From assembly GCF_003854895.1 (NCBI RefSeq), contig NZ_CP033966.1, positions 372,001-436,000 on the forward strand: 64,000 nucleotides of DNA, given 5' to 3'. This stretch comes from Pigmentiphaga sp. H8 (lineage in GTDB: Bacteria > Pseudomonadota > Gammaproteobacteria > Burkholderiales > Burkholderiaceae_B). The notes under the pieces were generated by a model. The model had not been told where the DNA came from. It saw nothing but the letters and a program-made list of their open reading frames with translations, and did not search any database. Every line of letters begins with the position of its first letter. Position 1 is the stretch's first letter. Positions 8,041-16,760 of this stretch are shown piece by piece. The translations under genes were made by a program, and so were the position numbers.

Positions 8041-9036
8041 TCAATCCTGTTTCCAGACCGCGAAGGCCATGCCGCAGCCCGTCCCCGCGGGTGTCCGATA
8101 GCACGGTTCGTAGGCCTGCCACGCAAAGTCCAGGTGCTCGGCCGCGCCCGCCGTGGTGATCCAGTTGCGGATCTCGGAAGATCCCGAGTTCAGGCGAGCC
8201 GGATCGATGCCGGCCAGCGCGGCCGCGTCCTTCTCGGCGCAGGCGCGCAGCACCAGGCGGTCCAGATCCTCGTCCACCGTGAAATGGCTCAATCCGCCCG
8301 AGGCGACGATGCCGACGCGGGCCGGCGTGTCCCAGCTGTCGACCGCGCGCGCGATGGCCCGGCCGAGTTCATAGCACCGGCGCGGCCGGGGCTGGTTGGG
8401 CGGGTAATAGGTGTTCAGGGAAATCGGCAGCATGGGAATCGGCCGCGCCGGCATCAGGCGCCGGTGCACGAAGCCGAAGGCGTGGCCCTCGCCATGGGCC
8501 TTGGCCAGGTGGCGGGAGGTGCTGAGGTCGAAGTCCTCGTCCATCAGGGAGCCGATGAGATGCCGGCCCAGTTCGTGGGCGACGGGATACTCGCGCGGCG
8601 TTTCGTCCTCATGGTATTGGGACCGCGCGTGGCGCCAGAACGGCGGGGCGTCCGCCGGCATGGACAGCGGCCGGTTGGCGATGGTCTGCCCCCAGTAGAC
8701 CAGGATGGCCGGCAGGTTTTCCTCGCCGTACTGTTCGTTCTGGTCGTCGCCGATCACGATCAGCGCGTCCAGCGCCGCGGCCTCGATCGTGCCGGCCAGG
8801 CGGCGGATGTGGACGTCGCAGGCGGCGGCCTTGCGCGTCAGCTCGTCCGGCTCGAGCGCCCGGGCCAGGCTGTCGCCGCGGCGCGCCAGCAGCGCGTCGT
8901 AGCTGACCGGCCGGCCGTCCAGGTCCAGCAGCTTGCGGCCGGCCAGGTCGATCGCGCCATGCTTGGCGTAGTCCTCGGCGGGACTGTTGAGCATGGGGCT
9001 GTGTGAGGATCCGATACCCAGGACGATTCTTGCCAT
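8041..9036 (-). CDS. LigB-type class III extradiol dioxygenase-like protein
   Basis: A 331-residue protein with the LigB fold: the MARIVLGIGSSHSP start gives the first metal His at residue 12, and ASGGLSHF supplies the family's catalytic-His segment. The second metal site, NDH in protocatechuate 4,5-dioxygenase, reads GDDQNEQ here (residues 97-103), so one His ligand seems replaced by Gln or Asp. This occurs in a less-studied subfamily, and its chemistry is uncertain. It is the first gene of a three-gene operon with a ThDP enzyme and a Bug receptor. It could cleave a catechol-like ring or have another non-heme iron role. Confidence 0.78.
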   Translation of the reverse strand: MARIVLGIGSSHSPMLNSPAEDYAKHGAIDLAGRKLLDLDGRPVSYDALLARRGDSLARALEPDELTRKAAACDVHIRRLAGTIEAAALDALIVIGDDQNEQYGEENLPAILVYWGQTIANRPLSMPADAPPFWRHARSQYHEDETPREYPVAHELGRHLIGSLMDEDFDLSTSRHLAKAHGEGHAFGFVHRRLMPARPIPMLPISLNTYYPPNQPRPRRCYELGRAIARAVDSWDTPARVGIVASGGLSHFTVDEDLDRLVLRACAEKDAAALAGIDPARLNSGSSEIRNWITTAGAAEHLDFAWQAYEPCYRTPAGTGCGMAFAVWKQD

Positions 9037-9150
9037 GGCCTGCGTCGCGCCTTGCTAGGGGAACAGGCGCCCAGTGTAGGCAGGCGCATCGGCGCGGGAT
9101 AACGGATTCTTTGTATAGGCCTTAGCAAAAAAGCAGATAGAACGGCGAAG

Positions 9151-9597
9151 CTAGTTGCCCGCGGGCCCCGTGGCCGCCCGCCGGAAATTGCCCTCCAGCG
9201 TCTCCAGCGTTCGCAGCAGCGCATCCAGCTCCTTCTCCGACAAGCCCTGCAGGACCTCGTCGAGGAAGGCGGCCCGCCGGGGCATGGCTTCGTCCACCAC
9301 TTCCTGCCCCGCCGCGGTCAGGCTGACGTTGGTCTGGCGGTTGTCCTGGGCATCCACCTGCCGCGCGAGCCAGCCCAGTTGTTCCATGGCATGGAGCAGC
9401 CGCGTCAGCGACGCCGGATCCAGGCGGCAGCGCTCGGCCAGGAGCTTCTGCGGGCAGGTGCCGTGCTCGGACAGCGTCAGCAGGATGCGCCAGCGCGGCA
9501 GCGCATGGCCGATGCGGCCGCTGAAGCCCGCCTGCATGGCGCGGTAGGTCTGGCCCAGGCGCTGGATGACCTGCAGGCCGCGCTGTTCGCGGTTCAC
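9151..9597 (-). CDS. MarR-family transcriptional regulator
   Basis: A 148-residue winged-helix repressor. The recognition region is ERCRLDPASLTRLLHAMEQL, followed by the wing with VDAQDNRQTNVSLTAAG, both hallmarks of MarR proteins. The GTG start at 9597 overlaps the stop of the upstream MFS gene (GTGA), so the two are translationally coupled. This resembles emrR-type control of a multidrug pump. A palindrome just upstream of the MFS start is its likely operator, so phenolic or other drug ligands would derepress the operon. Confidence 0.88.
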   Translation of the reverse strand: MNREQRGLQVIQRLGQTYRAMQAGFSGRIGHALPRWRILLTLSEHGTCPQKLLAERCRLDPASLTRLLHAMEQLGWLARQVDAQDNRQTNVSLTAAGQEVVDEAMPRRAAFLDEVLQGLSEKELDALLRTLETLEGNFRRAATGPAGN

Positions 9598-11192
9598 GAT
9601 TCGTCCCCGGAGGCCGGCTGCTTGCCGCGCTCGGGGCGCACGATCTGGATGGCCGGCACGCGCCGCACCAGCCACAGCCCGACCAGGGCGATCAGCACCG
9701 CCAGGATCTGGCCGTTGTGAATACCCGAAACCAGGGCCTCGCGCACGTGCTCGAGCAGTTCGGTGGCCTGGCCGCCATGCTGGGCCAACTGCTCGGCCAG
9801 CGTGCGCTGCGCTTGCGGGTCCACCAGGACCTGCGGGTTGTGCAGCTGCGGCAGCCATTGCAGCGCGTTCTCCGACTGCAGCACGTCGGTGACGCGCCAC
9901 AGGTAGCTGTGCGAGACGATGGTGCCCACGATGGCCGTGCCCAGCATGCCGCCCACCATGCGCGTCGATTGCAGCGTGGCGGTGGCGATGCCCAGGTGGG
10001 TGCGATCGGCCGTGTGCTGGGCGAAGATCGTCAGGTTGGGCATGGTGAAGCCGATGCCTATGCCGGCCAGGAACATGTAGAACGCGAAGAGTGCGTGCGG
10101 CGTGTCGTGGTGAGTGGTGACGACCCCCAGGCAAGCCAGCGCCAGCGTGGAAAAGCCCGCATACAGCATGCGGTTGGGCTTGTCGATGTGGCTGATGATG
10201 CGGCCGTTCAGGATGCTGCCCACGGTGATGCAGGCGGCCATGGGCGTGATGAGCAGGCCGGCCTCCTGGGGCGACAGCCCGAAGCCGCCCTGCAGCAGCA
10301 GCGGCGCGTAGAACATCAGCGCGAAGATGATGAAGCCGACCAGCGTCGCCAGCACGAACAGCACGGCCAGCGCCGGGTTGCGGAACATGTCGATGGGCAG
10401 CAGCGGCTGCGGGCAGCGCTGTTCCCAGAAATACAGGCCGGCGAACGCGGCCAGGCTGCCGGCCCCCAGCAGCAGCACCGTGGTCGAGGCGGCGCCCTTG
10501 GGCAGGAGTTCGACGACCATCTGCAGGCAGCCCAGCGCCACCGCGATCAGCAGCGCGCCGGGCCAGTCGAGCTGTATCTTGCCGGCCGTGTGGTGGCGGA
10601 TGCGGGGCAGGAAGCGCGCCACGAACAGGATCCCCAGGAGGCCGACCGGCAGGTTGACGTAGAACACCGATCGCCAGCCGTACTGCTCGGTCATCACCCC
10701 GCCCAGCGAGGGGCCGATGGCGTTGGCGATGCCGAAGGCCGAACTGACGATGATCTGCCAGCGCAGGCGCACGCGCGGCTCGGGGAACAGGTCGGGGATG
10801 CACGCGAACGCACACCCCACCAGCATGCCGCCGCCTATGCCCTGCAGGCCCCGCGCCACGACCAGCCACAGCATGCTGGTGGCCGCGCCGCACAGCACCG
10901 AGGCCGCCGTGAAGACGAAGATGGCGGCGATCACGAACGGCTTGCGGCCGTAGTAGTCGCCCAGCCGGCCGAAGATGGGCACGGTGATGACGGACGGCAG
11001 CAGGTAGGCGGTGGCCACCCACGCGTACAGGTCGAATCCCCGCAGTTCGGCCACGATGGTGGGCAGCGCGGTGCCCACGACGGTCTGGTCGATGGCGACC
11101 ATCATCATGACGAAGCACATGCCGAGGACGGCCATCAGCGATTGCCGGAAGGGCAGGACCTGGCCTTCGGAATGCTGGGGAAGCGTGGACAT
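9594..11192 (-). CDS. MFS multidrug efflux transporter, DHA2/EmrB-like (14 TM)
   Basis: A 532-residue inner-membrane protein with about 14 hydrophobic segments. DHA2-type motifs are seen: DQTVVGTALPTI after the first helix (motif D1), GRLGDYYGRKP as motif A, and a motif C-like GPSLGGVMTEQYGWR. Such pumps expel lipophilic drugs by proton antiport. No emrA-type adaptor gene is adjacent. ATG 11192 lacks an obvious Shine-Dalgarno site. The gene is followed by its coupled MarR regulator and preceded by a perfect palindrome, so it is probably induced by substrates that bind MarR. Confidence 0.9.
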   Translation of the reverse strand: MSTLPQHSEGQVLPFRQSLMAVLGMCFVMMMVAIDQTVVGTALPTIVAELRGFDLYAWVATAYLLPSVITVPIFGRLGDYYGRKPFVIAAIFVFTAASVLCGAATSMLWLVVARGLQGIGGGMLVGCAFACIPDLFPEPRVRLRWQIIVSSAFGIANAIGPSLGGVMTEQYGWRSVFYVNLPVGLLGILFVARFLPRIRHHTAGKIQLDWPGALLIAVALGCLQMVVELLPKGAASTTVLLLGAGSLAAFAGLYFWEQRCPQPLLPIDMFRNPALAVLFVLATLVGFIIFALMFYAPLLLQGGFGLSPQEAGLLITPMAACITVGSILNGRIISHIDKPNRMLYAGFSTLALACLGVVTTHHDTPHALFAFYMFLAGIGIGFTMPNLTIFAQHTADRTHLGIATATLQSTRMVGGMLGTAIVGTIVSHSYLWRVTDVLQSENALQWLPQLHNPQVLVDPQAQRTLAEQLAQHGGQATELLEHVREALVSGIHNGQILAVLIALVGLWLVRRVPAIQIVRPERGKQPASGDES

Positions 11193-11205
11193 GGGAAGAT
11201 GCCAA

Positions 11206-11227
11206 AATCATTGATTGATCAATGATT
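11206..11227. promoter_or_regulatory. MarR operator palindrome
   Basis: Perfect 10-bp arms AATCATTGAT and ATCAATGATT are separated by TG, 14 bp upstream of the MFS start codon. The size and AT-rich dyad are typical of MarR operators, and a marR gene is the next gene of this operon. Confidence 0.75.
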
Positions 11228-11325
11228 GTAGTCCTCCCGGCGTTTCGGGGCAGCGCCGCCGGGTCGCGGCAGGCATGGGAGCTTTTTTGTTTAACATGGA
11301 CCAGGACGTCTTCCGAGGACTTTCC

Positions 11326-12114
11326 ATGCCGCTTTCCGAATCCGACCTGCAGGAACTGGCGCGGGCCCGGCACCTGCTGGAGCACCCGGGCATCGCCGCG
11401 CGCATCGCGGGGATCGCCGGCAAGCCCATCGAGCGCACGCTGGCCGCGCTGCCGGACCGGGTGTCGTCGATGATCGACGAGATCGCCCGCCGCTCCATCA
11501 GCAAGGCGCTGGACGTGGCGGTCAGGACCATGGATCCGACCCGGCCGGCGGCCGCCACCGACTGGTGGCACAAGCTGGCGGCCGGGGCCTCGGGCGCCGC
11601 GGGCGGCGCTTTCGGCATGGCGGGGCTGGCCGTGGAACTGCCGATCTCGACCACCATCATGCTGCGTTCCATCGCCGACATCGCCCGCAGCCAGGGCGAG
11701 GACCTGAAGACGCCGGAATCGCGGCTGGAGTGCCTGCACGTGCTGGCGCTGGGCGGTTCCTCGAAGTCCGACGACGCGACCGACGCCGGCTACTTCGCCT
11801 CGCGCGCCGCGCTGGCGCAGGCCATCGCCTCGGCCAGCCAGTACCTCGCGCAGCATGGCACGGCCAAGGGCAGCGCGCCGGTGCTGGTCCGGCTGATCTC
11901 CGAGGTCGCCTCGCGCTTTTCGATCGCGGTGTCCGAGAAGGCGCTGGCCCAGGCGGTGCCGATGATAGGAGCCATCGGCGGCGGGGCGATCAACGCGCTG
12001 TTCATCGATCATTTCCAGGACATGGGGCGGGGCCACTTCACCGTGCGGCGATTGGAGCGCGTCCATGGGACCGACGCCGTGCGCGAGGCGTACCTGGCGC
12101 TGCCGCGGCGTTGA
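11326..12114 (+). CDS. EcsC-family protein
   Basis: A 262-residue protein with the EcsC domain: a helical N-terminus (LARARHLLEHPGIAARI), a glycine-rich hydrophobic segment (AAGASGAAGGAFGMAGLAVEL), and the C-terminal motif GGGAINALFIDHFQDMGRGHF. EcsC is named after a third gene of a Bacillus ABC exporter operon, but its biochemical role is unknown. ATG 11326 has GAGGA six bases upstream; longer starts at 11215 and 11296 lack one. It is divergent from the efflux operon and shares its control region, though a link is not proven. Confidence 0.85.
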   Translation: MPLSESDLQELARARHLLEHPGIAARIAGIAGKPIERTLAALPDRVSSMIDEIARRSISKALDVAVRTMDPTRPAAATDWWHKLAAGASGAAGGAFGMAGLAVELPISTTIMLRSIADIARSQGEDLKTPESRLECLHVLALGGSSKSDDATDAGYFASRAALAQAIASASQYLAQHGTAKGSAPVLVRLISEVASRFSIAVSEKALAQAVPMIGAIGGGAINALFIDHFQDMGRGHFTVRRLERVHGTDAVREAYLALPRR

Positions 12115-12247
12115 CCCCGTGCGGGCGCGGTCGAAACAATCGGGTCCGCCAGACGTATCAGTCTGTTAACGCCATGCGCGCTCATGCATGGCGAGCTACG
12201 ATGGCCCCTGTGCCGGCACAGCGCCGGCGTCTTCAGCGAGAATCGCC

Positions 12248-12862
12248 ATGAACGCCTCCTCTTCCCTGTCAGACGAACTGATGTCCCAGCTGCAAGGCGC
12301 CCCCCTGCAGCAGCTCGCGCAGCAACTGGGCACGGACACCGCCCAGACCCAGCAGGCAGTGGGCGCCGCGCTGCCCCTGTTGCTGGGCGCGATGGGCAAC
12401 AACGCGGCCCAGCCGCAGGGCGCCCAGGCGCTGTTCGGCGCGCTGCAGGACCACGGCGGGGGCGGCGGCCTGGAAGGCATGCTGGGGTCGCTGCTGGGCG
12501 GCGGCAATGCGGGCGCGCAATCGGATGGCGGCGCCATCCTGGGCCACATCTTCGGTGCCGGGCAGCAGCGCGCCGAGGCTGGTCTGGGCGAGGCCACCGG
12601 CCTGGGCGGCGGCAATGCCGCCAATCTGCTGAAGATGCTCGCCCCCATCGTGATGGCCTTCCTGGCGCAGCGCGTGCAATCGGGCGGCATGACGCCGGAC
12701 AGCCTGGGCAACACGCTGGGCCAGGAGCGCGATGCCGCGCGCCAGCAGGGCGGTCTGGGCGGCGGCCTGCTGGGTTCGTTGCTCGACCAGAACGGCGACG
12801 GGCAGGTAGGCCTGGAGGACCTGATCAAGATCGGCGGCAGCCTCCTGGGTGGCCGGCGCTAG
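12248..12862 (+). CDS. DUF937 (YidB-like) protein with C-terminal EF-hand-like loop
   Basis: A 204-residue Gly/Gln/Leu-rich protein. The N-terminal part (LSDELMSQLQGAPLQQLAQQ, then GAALPLLLGAMGNNA) matches the DUF937 pattern seen in YidB proteins, which have no known activity. The end carries DQNGDGQVGLED, a 12-position calcium-binding-like loop. There is no signal peptide. The ATG was chosen because it begins the conserved part. The next gene begins 1 bp after its stop, so the two may share an mRNA. Confidence 0.8.
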   Translation: MNASSSLSDELMSQLQGAPLQQLAQQLGTDTAQTQQAVGAALPLLLGAMGNNAAQPQGAQALFGALQDHGGGGGLEGMLGSLLGGGNAGAQSDGGAILGHIFGAGQQRAEAGLGEATGLGGGNAANLLKMLAPIVMAFLAQRVQSGGMTPDSLGNTLGQERDAARQQGGLGGGLLGSLLDQNGDGQVGLEDLIKIGGSLLGGRR

Positions 12863-12863
12863 C

Positions 12864-13544
12864 ATGCATACGCTACCGATACGCCAGCACATCGTCGATC
12901 GCGTCGTCGCCCGGCGCGGCCGCGTCCACCTGCACGAGCGGCTGGATCCGGCCAGGACCGCCCTCGTCGTCATCGACATGCAGCCCACCTTCGTCGCTCC
13001 CGGCAGTCCGGCCGAGGTTCCCGAGTCCCGCTCCGTGGTCGGCAACATCAACGCCCTGGCCCGCGTGCTGCGCCGCCGGGGCGGGTTGGTCGTGTGGGTC
13101 ACGCACGCGAACCTGCCGGTGGGGCAGGGATCGGACTGGTCCGGTTTCTACGACCATTTCGTGGCCGCCGACGTACGCGCCCGCACCATCGAGGCGAACG
13201 CCCCGAGGCCGGCGTCCGAGGCGCTGTGGCAGGGCATGGAGCCCGCCCCGGGCGACGTCCACCTGGCCAAGAACCGCTACAGCGCCCTGGCGCACGGTTC
13301 GTCCGGGCTGGAGCGGGTGCTGCGCAGCGCGGGGATCACCCATCTGCTGATCGCCGGCACCAAGACCAACATCTGCTGCGAATCCACCGGCCGCGACGCC
13401 ATGATGCTGGACTTCTTCCCCATCATGGTGGCGGACTGCCTGGCGGCCCTGTCCGACGAGGAGCACCGGGCGGCGCTGGAGACCTTCGTGCAGAACTTCG
13501 GAGACGTGCGCGAGGTCAGCGAGATCGAGGGCCTGATGGCGTGA
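12864..13544 (+). CDS. Isochorismatase-family cysteine hydrolase
   Basis: A 226-residue cytoplasmic hydrolase with the complete triad of the family: Asp38 (VVIDMQ), Lys136 (AKNRYSAL) and Cys171 (TKTNICCEST). Members with Cys cleave amides such as nicotinamide, N-carbamoyl compounds or maleamate. The exact substrate cannot be read from sequence. ATG 12864 sits 1 bp after the DUF937 stop; a GTG at 12849 is a less likely start. The 3' end overlaps the convergent PAP2 gene by 29 bp. Confidence 0.87.
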   Translation: MHTLPIRQHIVDRVVARRGRVHLHERLDPARTALVVIDMQPTFVAPGSPAEVPESRSVVGNINALARVLRRRGGLVVWVTHANLPVGQGSDWSGFYDHFVAADVRARTIEANAPRPASEALWQGMEPAPGDVHLAKNRYSALAHGSSGLERVLRSAGITHLLIAGTKTNICCESTGRDAMMLDFFPIMVADCLAALSDEEHRAALETFVQNFGDVREVSEIEGLMA

Positions 13545-14295
13545 GCCCGCGCGAGCGGTCCGCCCGCTCGCGCACGGCCACGCATGCCATCAGCCAGGCC
13601 GCCGTGACGGCGAAGGCGGCGATGACGTCGCTCAGGTAGTGCACCTGCAGCATCACCCGGCTGTAGCCGACGCTGGCGATCAGGCCGGCCGCGAACATGG
13701 CCATGGCCTGGCGCCACGCCGGCGGCGCCAGGCCCGCCAGCAGATAGGCCAGCATGCCGTAGACCGCCATCGCGCCGGTGGCGTGTCCGCTGGGAAAGCT
13801 CCACCCCAGTTCCTGGGTGAATCCGTGCAGGTGTTCGGGGCGAACCCGCTGGAAAGCGCCCTTGAGCAGCACGTTCAGCCCCGCCGCGCCCAGCGTCCCC
13901 GCCAGCCAGAGCACCGCGTCGCGCCCGCGGCGGCGCCACAGCAGCAGGGCCAGCACGACGGTGCCCAGCCCCAGCAGGAAGTCCCGGTCGCCAGCCACGG
14001 TCAGCACGGCCAGGAACCGCAGCCACGCCGGCGAGGCCCGTTCGGCCAGGGTTTCGGCCAGGGTCTTGTCCAGGACCACCAGCCGTGACTCGGTCACGAC
14101 GTTGGCGGCGATGAGTCCGAACACGGCAACGCCGCCCACGATCAGCGCCGCCATCACGCGCGACCGGCGTGCCGGCGAGATCCGGCTCGCGTCCAGCAGT
14201 CCGCCCACCCACAGGCCGAGCGCGCACGCGCCGGCCAGCCAGGCGAGAAAGGCAAGACCGGCATGGCGGCCGGCGATCAGTTCCAGGGTTGTCAT
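13516..14295 (-). CDS. PAP2-family membrane phosphatase
   Basis: A 259-residue integral membrane enzyme with about six hydrophobic helices. All three phosphatidic-acid-phosphatase motifs are present in order: KGAFQRVRPEH, the PSGHA signature, and SRVMLQVHYLSDV with the nucleophilic-pocket His and Asp. Family members dephosphorylate lipid phosphates such as undecaprenyl pyrophosphate or phosphatidylglycerophosphate on the outer face of the inner membrane. The start ATG follows GAGA. Its 3' end overlaps the convergent isochorismatase gene, and it is divergent from a Bug gene. Confidence 0.9.
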   Translation of the reverse strand: MTTLELIAGRHAGLAFLAWLAGACALGLWVGGLLDASRISPARRSRVMAALIVGGVAVFGLIAANVVTESRLVVLDKTLAETLAERASPAWLRFLAVLTVAGDRDFLLGLGTVVLALLLWRRRGRDAVLWLAGTLGAAGLNVLLKGAFQRVRPEHLHGFTQELGWSFPSGHATGAMAVYGMLAYLLAGLAPPAWRQAMAMFAAGLIASVGYSRVMLQVHYLSDVIAAFAVTAAWLMACVAVRERADRSRGLTPSGPRSR

Positions 14296-14437
14296 CGTGC
14301 GATCTCGCGTCCGTACGGCGTCATCACCTGCCGGCAATGGCCGCATTGCCTCGCGCCGATGGCGGGAGAGGCGCCCGCCTTCTACAGTGCTGCGATCGGG
14401 CGCGCACCACGATACATGACAACAACGGAGACGGCAC

Positions 14438-15397
14438 ATGATCCGAGCGTTCTGGCACGGCCTGACGGCGGCCATTCTTCTGGCACCGCTCGCCCCGGCG
14501 GTGGCCGCTTACCCGGAACGGCCGATACGGCTCATCGTTCCTTTCGTGGCGGGCGGTTCGATCGACCGCGTGGCGCGCCTGCTGGCCGAGCGCATCCAGG
14601 CCCGGGTGGGGCAGCCGGTCATCGTCGACAACCGGACCGGCGCGACCGGCAACATCGGCACCCAGGCCGTCGTGGCGGCGCCGCCGGACGGCTATACGCT
14701 GCTGATGCAGACCTCGGCGCTGGCCATCACCCCCTGGTTGTCCCGGCTGCCGTTCGACGTGGAGCGCGACCTCGTGCCCGTGACCCGCATCGCGCGCACC
14801 CCCTATGCGCTGGTCGTCAGGGCGTCCCTGCCGGTGGATTCGTTCGAGGCCTTCGTGGCCTATGCGGCGGCCCACCCCGGCAAGCTGACCTGTTCGAGCT
14901 ACGGCGTGGGATCGCCGCCGCACCTGGCGCTGGAACTGATCAAGCAGGCGGCCTCGGTCGATATCGTCCACGCCCCGTACCGGAGCTTCTCGCAGGCCGC
15001 GCCCAGCCTGGCGTCCGGGCAGCTCGACTGCGGCATCGACACACCCACGAACGTGCAGCCTCTGGTCGGCACGGGCACCGTCCGCGTGCTGGGCGTGACC
15101 TCGGCCGAGCCCTTTTTCCTGTTCCCGTCGGCCCAGCCCATGGCTGGCCGCTATCCGGGCACGGAGGTCGAGGGCTTCCAGCTGCTGTTCGTCGCCAAGG
15201 GCACGCCGCCGGACATCGTGGACCGCATCCACGCCGAGTTCGCCCGCGCCCTGCGCGATCCCGAGGTCGGGAAACAGCTCGGGGCCATGGGCTTCGTGCC
15301 GGTGGGCGACGACCCCCGCTCGGCGGCGGCCGGTTTCGCCAAGGACTACGCGCGTTTCGGGCGGGTGATCAAGGAGCGGGGCATACGCGCCGAGTGA
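14438..15397 (+). CDS. Bug-family solute-binding protein, monocistronic
   Basis: A 319-residue receptor with a Sec signal ending AVAA near residue 24. The loop PFVAGGSIDRVARLLAERI and the second ligand segment DNRTGATGNIGTQAVV are intact. In place of the more usual HVPYKG motif it has HAPYRSFSQAAPSLASGQLD, so the pocket rim differs from that of its paralogues. GGAGA precedes the start ATG. It stands alone between a PAP2 gene and a convergent hydrolase gene, so genomic context gives no ligand clue. Confidence 0.9.
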   Translation: MIRAFWHGLTAAILLAPLAPAVAAYPERPIRLIVPFVAGGSIDRVARLLAERIQARVGQPVIVDNRTGATGNIGTQAVVAAPPDGYTLLMQTSALAITPWLSRLPFDVERDLVPVTRIARTPYALVVRASLPVDSFEAFVAYAAAHPGKLTCSSYGVGSPPHLALELIKQAASVDIVHAPYRSFSQAAPSLASGQLDCGIDTPTNVQPLVGTGTVRVLGVTSAEPFFLFPSAQPMAGRYPGTEVEGFQLLFVAKGTPPDIVDRIHAEFARALRDPEVGKQLGAMGFVPVGDDPRSAAAGFAKDYARFGRVIKERGIRAE

Positions 15398-15413
15398 GCC
15401 GTGCGCTGCCTTG

Positions 15414-15450
15414 GGGCCTGTGCGAGGCTCCTTTTGGCGCGAACAGGCCC
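15414..15450. terminator. Possible convergent-gene hairpin
   Basis: An 8-bp stem, GGGCCTGT paired with ACAGGCCC and a 21-nt loop, lies exactly between the convergent Bug and hydrolase genes. There is no T-run, so it is only a weak terminator candidate. Confidence 0.35.
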
Positions 15451-16760
15451 TAGTGGACGGAGACCGTCCACGCCGGGCCGGACCGGGCCACCGCCACGCG
15501 CAGGACGATGAGCGGCGACGTATCCCCCGCTTCGCCGCGCGGCGGGCCCGCATCCACCTGGACGGTGCGGATCACGCCGTGGTCGGCGGTGGCGACCTGC
15601 AACATCGCCTGCCTGCCCGCGGGCGCCGCATAGTTGTTCAAGCCCACGCTGAAGATGCCGGCCTGCAGGCGCTGCGGGTCGCAGGTCGCGTGATAGTGCT
15701 CCGGACCATGGCCCGCGGTGTTGTCCAGATCGAGGGTGCCGCTGGCGCCGACGCGCGCGCCATAATGGACGTGGTCGCCGCCCGGCTCCATCACGTGGAG
15801 GTCGATGTCGCCTTCGCCGTCCCAGGCCAGCGTGGCGGTGAAGTATCCCGGGCTGGCCCGGGGTTCGGGGGTCTTCAGCGCCAGCAGGCCGTCGGCCATC
15901 AGGGTACCGGCGGAGGACCGGCCGTTGCGGTCAGCGTCGAGATAGGTCTCGATCAACTGATGGCCGGAGGCATCGCGGGCCGACGGCGGGATCCAGAGAT
16001 TGGGCGGCGGCGGGGTGCCTGGCACCACGCCGCGCAGTGCCGCGATGACCATGTCGTTGCCTGACAGCAGGTGCGGGCCACTGGTACGGGCCGAGGCGGG
16101 CGCGAGGTGGACGGCCGCGAGCGCCGCCGGATCGGGCAGGGTCCGGTAAGCGGCGTTCAGGAAGAAGTTGCCCTGCGAATGGCCCACCAGCAGGACGCCC
16201 CGCCCCAACGCATGCAGCGCGCGCAGGCGCAGCCGATGGGCGGCGTAGTCGATCCCGGTGGGCGGGTCGGCCGCGAACGAGGTGGCCTGGGCAAGCAGGC
16301 GCGCGTTGCGCGCCTCGGTCAGCGCGACGGCGGTGTCGTAGGCGCGAGGCAGCACGGCGGCTATCCGGCGCCAGCCGTTCTGGCGGCCATCGACGATTTC
16401 CCAGAACAGCTCCCAGCGCTGGCGCACGGCGTCGTCGAGTTCCGCGGCGCGCTGCGCGAAGACCTCGACCAGGTCTTCGATGCCCTGGCGCCTTCCACGC
16501 TGCAATCCGCTGGCGTTGTAGAACACCTCGGCCCCGATGGCCAGCGTGGCGCGGGCCGGGTGCGGGCGCAGCGCCTCGTCCAGCGTGGCGAGCAGGGCCC
16601 GCGCGCCCCCGGCGGCGGCGTCGGGCGTGTTCCAGACGCCGTTGAAGAAGGCCAGGGTGTGGGTATGGGCCGGGCACAGGCTCGTTGCCCACGCACCCTG
16701 CGCCAGCAGGCTCGCCGCCGCCAGCAGCGCCCGTGCGAATTGGCGCGGTGTCTTATTCAT
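15450..16760 (-). CDS. Secreted alpha/beta-hydrolase-like protein with C-terminal beta domain
   Basis: A 436-residue exported protein with a signal peptide ending near AWA (residue 25). The central part has LLVGHSQGNFF around residue 190, the nucleophile elbow G-x-S-x-G of lipases and esterases. The C-terminal 130 residues include WDGEGDIDLHVMEPGGDHVH, a pattern found in YfaP/DUF2135-type beta-sandwich domains. Its start overlaps the stop of the upstream lipoprotein gene (ATGAATAA), so the two are coupled. The substrate is unknown; the full catalytic triad cannot be assigned confidently. Confidence 0.72.
   Translation of the reverse strand: MNKTPRQFARALLAAASLLAQGAWATSLCPAHTHTLAFFNGVWNTPDAAAGGARALLATLDEALRPHPARATLAIGAEVFYNASGLQRGRRQGIEDLVEVFAQRAAELDDAVRQRWELFWEIVDGRQNGWRRIAAVLPRAYDTAVALTEARNARLLAQATSFAADPPTGIDYAAHRLRLRALHALGRGVLLVGHSQGNFFLNAAYRTLPDPAALAAVHLAPASARTSGPHLLSGNDMVIAALRGVVPGTPPPPNLWIPPSARDASGHQLIETYLDADRNGRSSAGTLMADGLLALKTPEPRASPGYFTATLAWDGEGDIDLHVMEPGGDHVHYGARVGASGTLDLDNTAGHGPEHYHATCDPQRLQAGIFSVGLNNYAAPAGRQAMLQVATADHGVIRTVQVDAGPPRGEAGDTSPLIVLRVAVARSGPAWTVSVH

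Noticed and set aside
5301..8126. 941-codon open frame on the minus strand spanning bug and the ThDP gene
   Set aside because: The bug part is real from 6266; upstream of it the frame runs through the ThDP gene in the wrong frame, with basic, Arg/Pro-rich composition.
9151..12066. Very long open frame on the minus strand (971 codons) that covers marR, the pump and the EcsC region
   Set aside because: Only its last 148 codons (marR) show a protein family; the rest is an open frame antisense or out of frame to better genes, common in GC-rich DNA.
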